The position numbers and the translations under genes are program-made. A DNA stretch of 64,000 nucleotides from NCBI GenBank assembly GCA_025093985.1, contig JACAAK010000005.1, forward strand, positions 1,984,001 to 2,048,000, in the 5' to 3' direction. The notes under the pieces are model-generated. The model searched no databases, was not told where the DNA came from, and worked only from the letters and a program-made list of their open reading frames with translations. Of this stretch, positions 61,103-64,000 are shown piece after piece (the stretch's first letter is position 1; each line of letters opens with the position of its first letter). The stretch is from Calvatia gigantea (lineage: Eukaryota > Basidiomycota > Agaricomycetes > Agaricales > Lycoperdaceae).

Positions 61103-61440
61103 TGTCAGGGCAACCCCCGACAGTCCCCCTGGACTGTCCCACAACCCCACACCATCACCTGCTCTCAGCTATGGAGACATAAGTCACAACTGGAGATCCC
61201 AAAGGACAATGACAGACTTATGTACATAATGAAACAATAGGACAATGGACAGAAGAGTAGTATATATTAATCTATATACCTACAGGGGACCCTTATCTGA
61301 TTCTCTAAGGATTTCCCTGTAGGTATGTAGTCTGTACACATATTTGTAATATAACTAAGGATTTCCTTGCAGTTACCTACTTGCCCACCTTGTGAGAGCC
61401 TTGTGTCCCTGAGCTGCTCAGACTGTGGGTTGCCCTTACA
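61103..61440 (+). mobile_element. 5' LTR of gypsy element 2
   Basis: 338 bp, TGTCAGGGCAACCCCC to GGGTTGCCCTTACA, so TG..CA ends with a long terminal inverted repeat. TATA-like sequence (TATATATTAATCTATATA) lies inside. A gag start follows about 110 bases downstream at 61554. An inverted copy lies at 60606-60952. Confidence 0.75.
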
Positions 61441-61553
61441 GAAGAATCAGATCTCATGAAAGACCTGATCACCCACTGGGAATGACTCTGAGGAGTTCCC
61501 CTCAAACATCCCCCATCAGCTGACCCTGTCTCTACCTACCTGACTCACCCCCC

Positions 61554-61876
61554 ATGTTAGACCAGCCCCAGCTGCAACAGCAGCAGGGACAACCACAGCA
61601 GGTTCAACCACAGCCAGCACAGAATATGTCTCTACTGGAACAAATACTTGCACAACTGCAGAATAGCCTGCAGGAAGTGATAAATCATCAGGTGGCATCT
61701 GAACTGAGAGTCTATGAAACACTCTCCTCCTTACAAAGTTAGATCAGTATAGTGGCTGCTGCGAACACCCCTGTCCCCCATACTCCACAACCCCCCACAA
61801 ACCATACTCCTGCTTCCACACCTCAGCTACACCCCACACCCACCCAGGCCAAGGTAGCTATCCCATCCAACTTTGA
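61554..61876 (+). pseudogene. Gag fragment of gypsy element 2
   Basis: Starts MLDQPQLQQQQGQPQQVQPQ, a Gln/Pro-rich gag N-terminus with a short coil (LLEQILAQLQNSLQEVINH). A stop at 61740 is followed in another frame by a Thr/Pro-rich part and KVAIPSNFD, the usual lead into the capsid region. It is cut at 61877 by a sequence beginning TGTTATGACC. Only the N-terminal part remains. Confidence 0.65.
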
Positions 61877-62334
61877 TGTTATGACCTTAGTCTGACAGAA
61901 CCTCAGGTTGCAACTAGGGCTAAGACTTGAGGGTGAGTAAGGAAAGAAGAACTAAAGATGTTAAATCTCGATCCATACCACTATGCTGGTTCAGTCTATT
62001 TATAGCTGAAATGGGTTCTTGAGTACTTCACTCTTAAAGAGAGATAACAGATTACAGACACAGTACTAGACCACACTCTAGGTTGCTGGCTACATAATCT
62101 ATTAGATATATGTGTAGTATGCATTATGCTCTGTATATGCTACTGGCAGATAAGACCTCACCTGAATAGGTAGAATGGTGCACAGACCAAGGACTTTAGA
62201 TATAAAGAACCTATGTAGTATATGTACATTCCTTAGACAATTAAGTCTTTCCTTCATCCTGCCTTTAAGATATCCTTTAGCAACTGTCTACAATGCACAT
62301 CTCAATAATCCTAGTGAGTATGACTACCCTCCGC
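61877..62334 (+). repeat. TGTTATGACC-family sequence, divergent copy C
   Basis: The first 90 bases or so match LTR copies A, B and D (TGTTATGACCTTAGTCTG, CCTCAGGTTGCAAC, GACTTGAGGGTGAGTAAGG), but the rest does not align by eye. It may be a related LTR subfamily or a recombinant. Its insertion point lies within the gag of element 2. The right border is uncertain. Confidence 0.5.
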
Positions 62335-63285
62335 TGTAACAGCAAAGCTGTTTTCATGCATGAAAATCACTAATCTAAGGCATACAAGCCTAATCTAACA
62401 ATTGCATCAAACCTTCCTATAGTAGTATGACCTAATCTAAGAGCCCAACAGTATAATAAAAGAGTACTTGATCACTGTAGAACACTATGACCATTGATGA
62501 CGGATAGCGGCGGCTACAGGACAACCACTGTACTTAACAAAAAGCAATTCTAATAGTGTACCATATGACTAGTTGTGATTCTGGCTGGACCAGGTGGTAA
62601 AACCATTCCAATGTATCTATACAGAGCTATAGAACCCCTCCAATGAGCCTAGACTCAGGAAATAAGTCCGATATGCTTAATCTAAAAGGATGATCAGTGT
62701 GCTCACAAGGAAATGCCACTATTGTTAGATTAACGAACATCACTCAGCACTAATGATGCATATGGACATGTTCACATACAATCCACGGGAACATGTAGGA
62801 GAACAGTTCACATGATGTCTGAAATCTTAGATGTTCTACATATTTAGAGAAGAATGCAGACCCAGAGAATGGGCTAAAACGTAGCCTAGAACAAACAGAT
62901 ACCCAAAATCCTTCTGTATTTCCAATGTTTCACTAATCTAACAGGTTGCAGCTCTCTTGGCACGTGATCTAATCTACTGGTTTGTACCTTGCTTGATAAT
63001 ATGTTCCTAGTTGTGTAATCATTGTCTTGTCATAACGAGCACCCAAATAATATATAAACTCCCTCTAAGGTGTCGGACATGGCAAGGAACCTACTAGCCA
63101 TTGCCTAGCCTTCAGAGCACAGTGAAAAGCAATCTATTGTGTCTGAGCAAAGCAAAGTAATAAGTTCTTTCGAGATTAACTGGACTAAGTGACTTGAGCT
63201 AAGGTTGAGACCTTTGTAATCTAAGAAGAAGACCTTGGCTTACTTGCAAAGTGAGCTTAGATTAAGAGTGTATTGCATTGCTACA
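62335..63285 (+). mobile_element. Possible long LTR beginning TGTAACAGC
   Basis: About 950 bases from TGTAACAGCAAAGC to GCATTGCTACA (TG..CA ends). It includes a promoter-like ATATATAAACTCCC near 63048 and a partner fragment at 59121-59263. No target duplication is visible, so the right border is tentative. Confidence 0.4.
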
Positions 63286-63559
63286 CCCTGGTACTTGGAG
63301 TATCACAAGTGTAGGATAGTGCACTTCTGGTTGTTAACTTGATAAGGGTGAATCTTAGGGAGTACCTGAGGTTCTGTGTCTTGTTAACTTCTTAGATAAG
63401 GGATGTGAGTTGCGCTTTTTACAGTGTAACTTGGCTTTACTCTTCTTAGTGAAGATAGCTAGTTATTCTGGTGTTCTCTATGTGTCATTGTTTTGTGTTA
63501 TTTTGTGGAATTGTCCCTCATATTGTCAGATTGCCTCCCCACGAACTTGCCTTGTGCAG
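63286..63559. other. Unassigned sequence
   Basis: AT-rich sequence between two repeat units. An open stretch on the plus strand (63410-63664, hydrophobic) runs into LTR copy D and is probably chance. Confidence 0.3.
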
Positions 63560-63867
63560 TGTTATGGTTTTTTACCAATCACATCATGCTCTGTCCTTGT
63601 CTGCATTCCTACATTACTAGTACAACTGTTTCACCTATTTCTGTTGAGCAATCTCTGGTTATGACTTGTACTAACTACTATGCCTGCCTTACTGGACGTT
63701 TCATCATAGTTACCCTATCCATTCAACTGGATGATTCCTTGTATTTAAGCATACATACACTCATTGTATTCGGTATGCTTAACCACCTCTTGTTCTCCTC
63801 CCCTTACTTGCCCTCAAGTCTTAGCCTAAGTTGTAACCTGAGGTTTACTCAGACTAAGGTCGTAACA
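63560..63867 (-). mobile_element. LTR of the TGTTATGACC family, copy D (inverted)
   Basis: 308 bp on the minus strand, TGTTACGACCTTAGTC to AAAACCATAACA. It is closely similar to copy B over its whole length and of nearly equal size. Orientation is opposite to A and B. No target duplication seen. Confidence 0.75.
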
Positions 63868-64000
63868 TTTGGTTAAGTGTCCCCACCTCACCTTGCAAGG
63901 AGTAGGCTGAAACAGGCCTGAATAGGAGCAACCCAGGAGCTAGTATATGAGCTCAAACCCAGACAAATACAGAGAACCGAATCTCGAAGTCACTGACAAC
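63868..64000. other. Unassigned right end of the window
   Basis: I see no recognisable feature in this short end piece. Confidence 0.3.

Noticed and set aside
60606..61440. A MITE or foldback DNA transposon
   Set aside because: The arms have TG..CA ends and TATA-like sites, and one arm directly precedes a gypsy gag, so two LTRs in inverse orientation fit better.

Overview
The window looks like nuclear DNA of a basidiomycete, most likely an Agaricomycete. Genes are dense and lie on both strands. Almost all are split by introns of about 45-65 bases with GT..AG ends and CTNAY-like branch sites. The proteins are eukaryotic housekeeping types plus typical fungal ones (GPI-type chitin deacetylase, ROM-type RhoGEF, SFH5, TRM82). 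I cannot name the species.

Bases 1-53.3 kb are gene-rich. In order: a partial unknown gene (-); a CCCH-CCCH-RNA-binding-like-RBR E3 ligase (+); the spliceosome-disassembly G-patch protein NTR1/TFIP11 (-); a secreted S10 serine carboxypeptidase (+); an intron-containing tRNA-Pro(AGG) (-); the proteasome ATPase RPT4 (+); SEC1 (-); a GPI-type chitin deacetylase (-); the RhoGEF ROM2 (-); TRM82 (-); an EXPERA/TMEM97-like membrane protein (+); the DNA crosslink nuclease SNM1/PSO2 (+); RPS4/eS4 (-); a SLY41-like transporter (-); SFH5 (+); RPL43/eL43 (-); PAF1 (+); a conserved-looking unknown Ser/Pro-rich protein (+); a class III aminotransferase (+); and the HECT E3 ligase UFD4/TRIP12 (+). Neighbours are not operonic and most pathways are unrelated. 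SEC1, ROM2 and the chitin deacetylase are all plausibly tied to secretion and cell-wall work, but I see no evidence that they form a cluster.

From about 53.7 kb to the end the DNA changes sharply. It is AT-richer, almost free of CpG over long stretches, and built of nested transposons. A decayed Ty3/gypsy element (5' LTR 55154-55653, gag, aspartic protease) carries two insertions. One is a CpG-rich 363-bp solo LTR with TG..CA ends and a 5-bp target duplication. The other is a Tc1/mariner DD34E transposase gene with a continuous reading frame but a lost 3' end, sitting in the gag zinc knuckle. Beyond it lie several LTR families, an inverted pair of about 340-bp LTRs, and the start of a second gypsy gag.

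The most checkable oddities are: a single extra base that breaks an otherwise perfect RPT4 gene; the CpG desert with a CpG-rich insertion inside it; the domain order and CaaX-like end of the RBR ligase; and frame breaks in the unknown gene at 41.2-43.3 kb. I found no CRISPR array, no bacterial-type defence system and no biosynthetic cluster.
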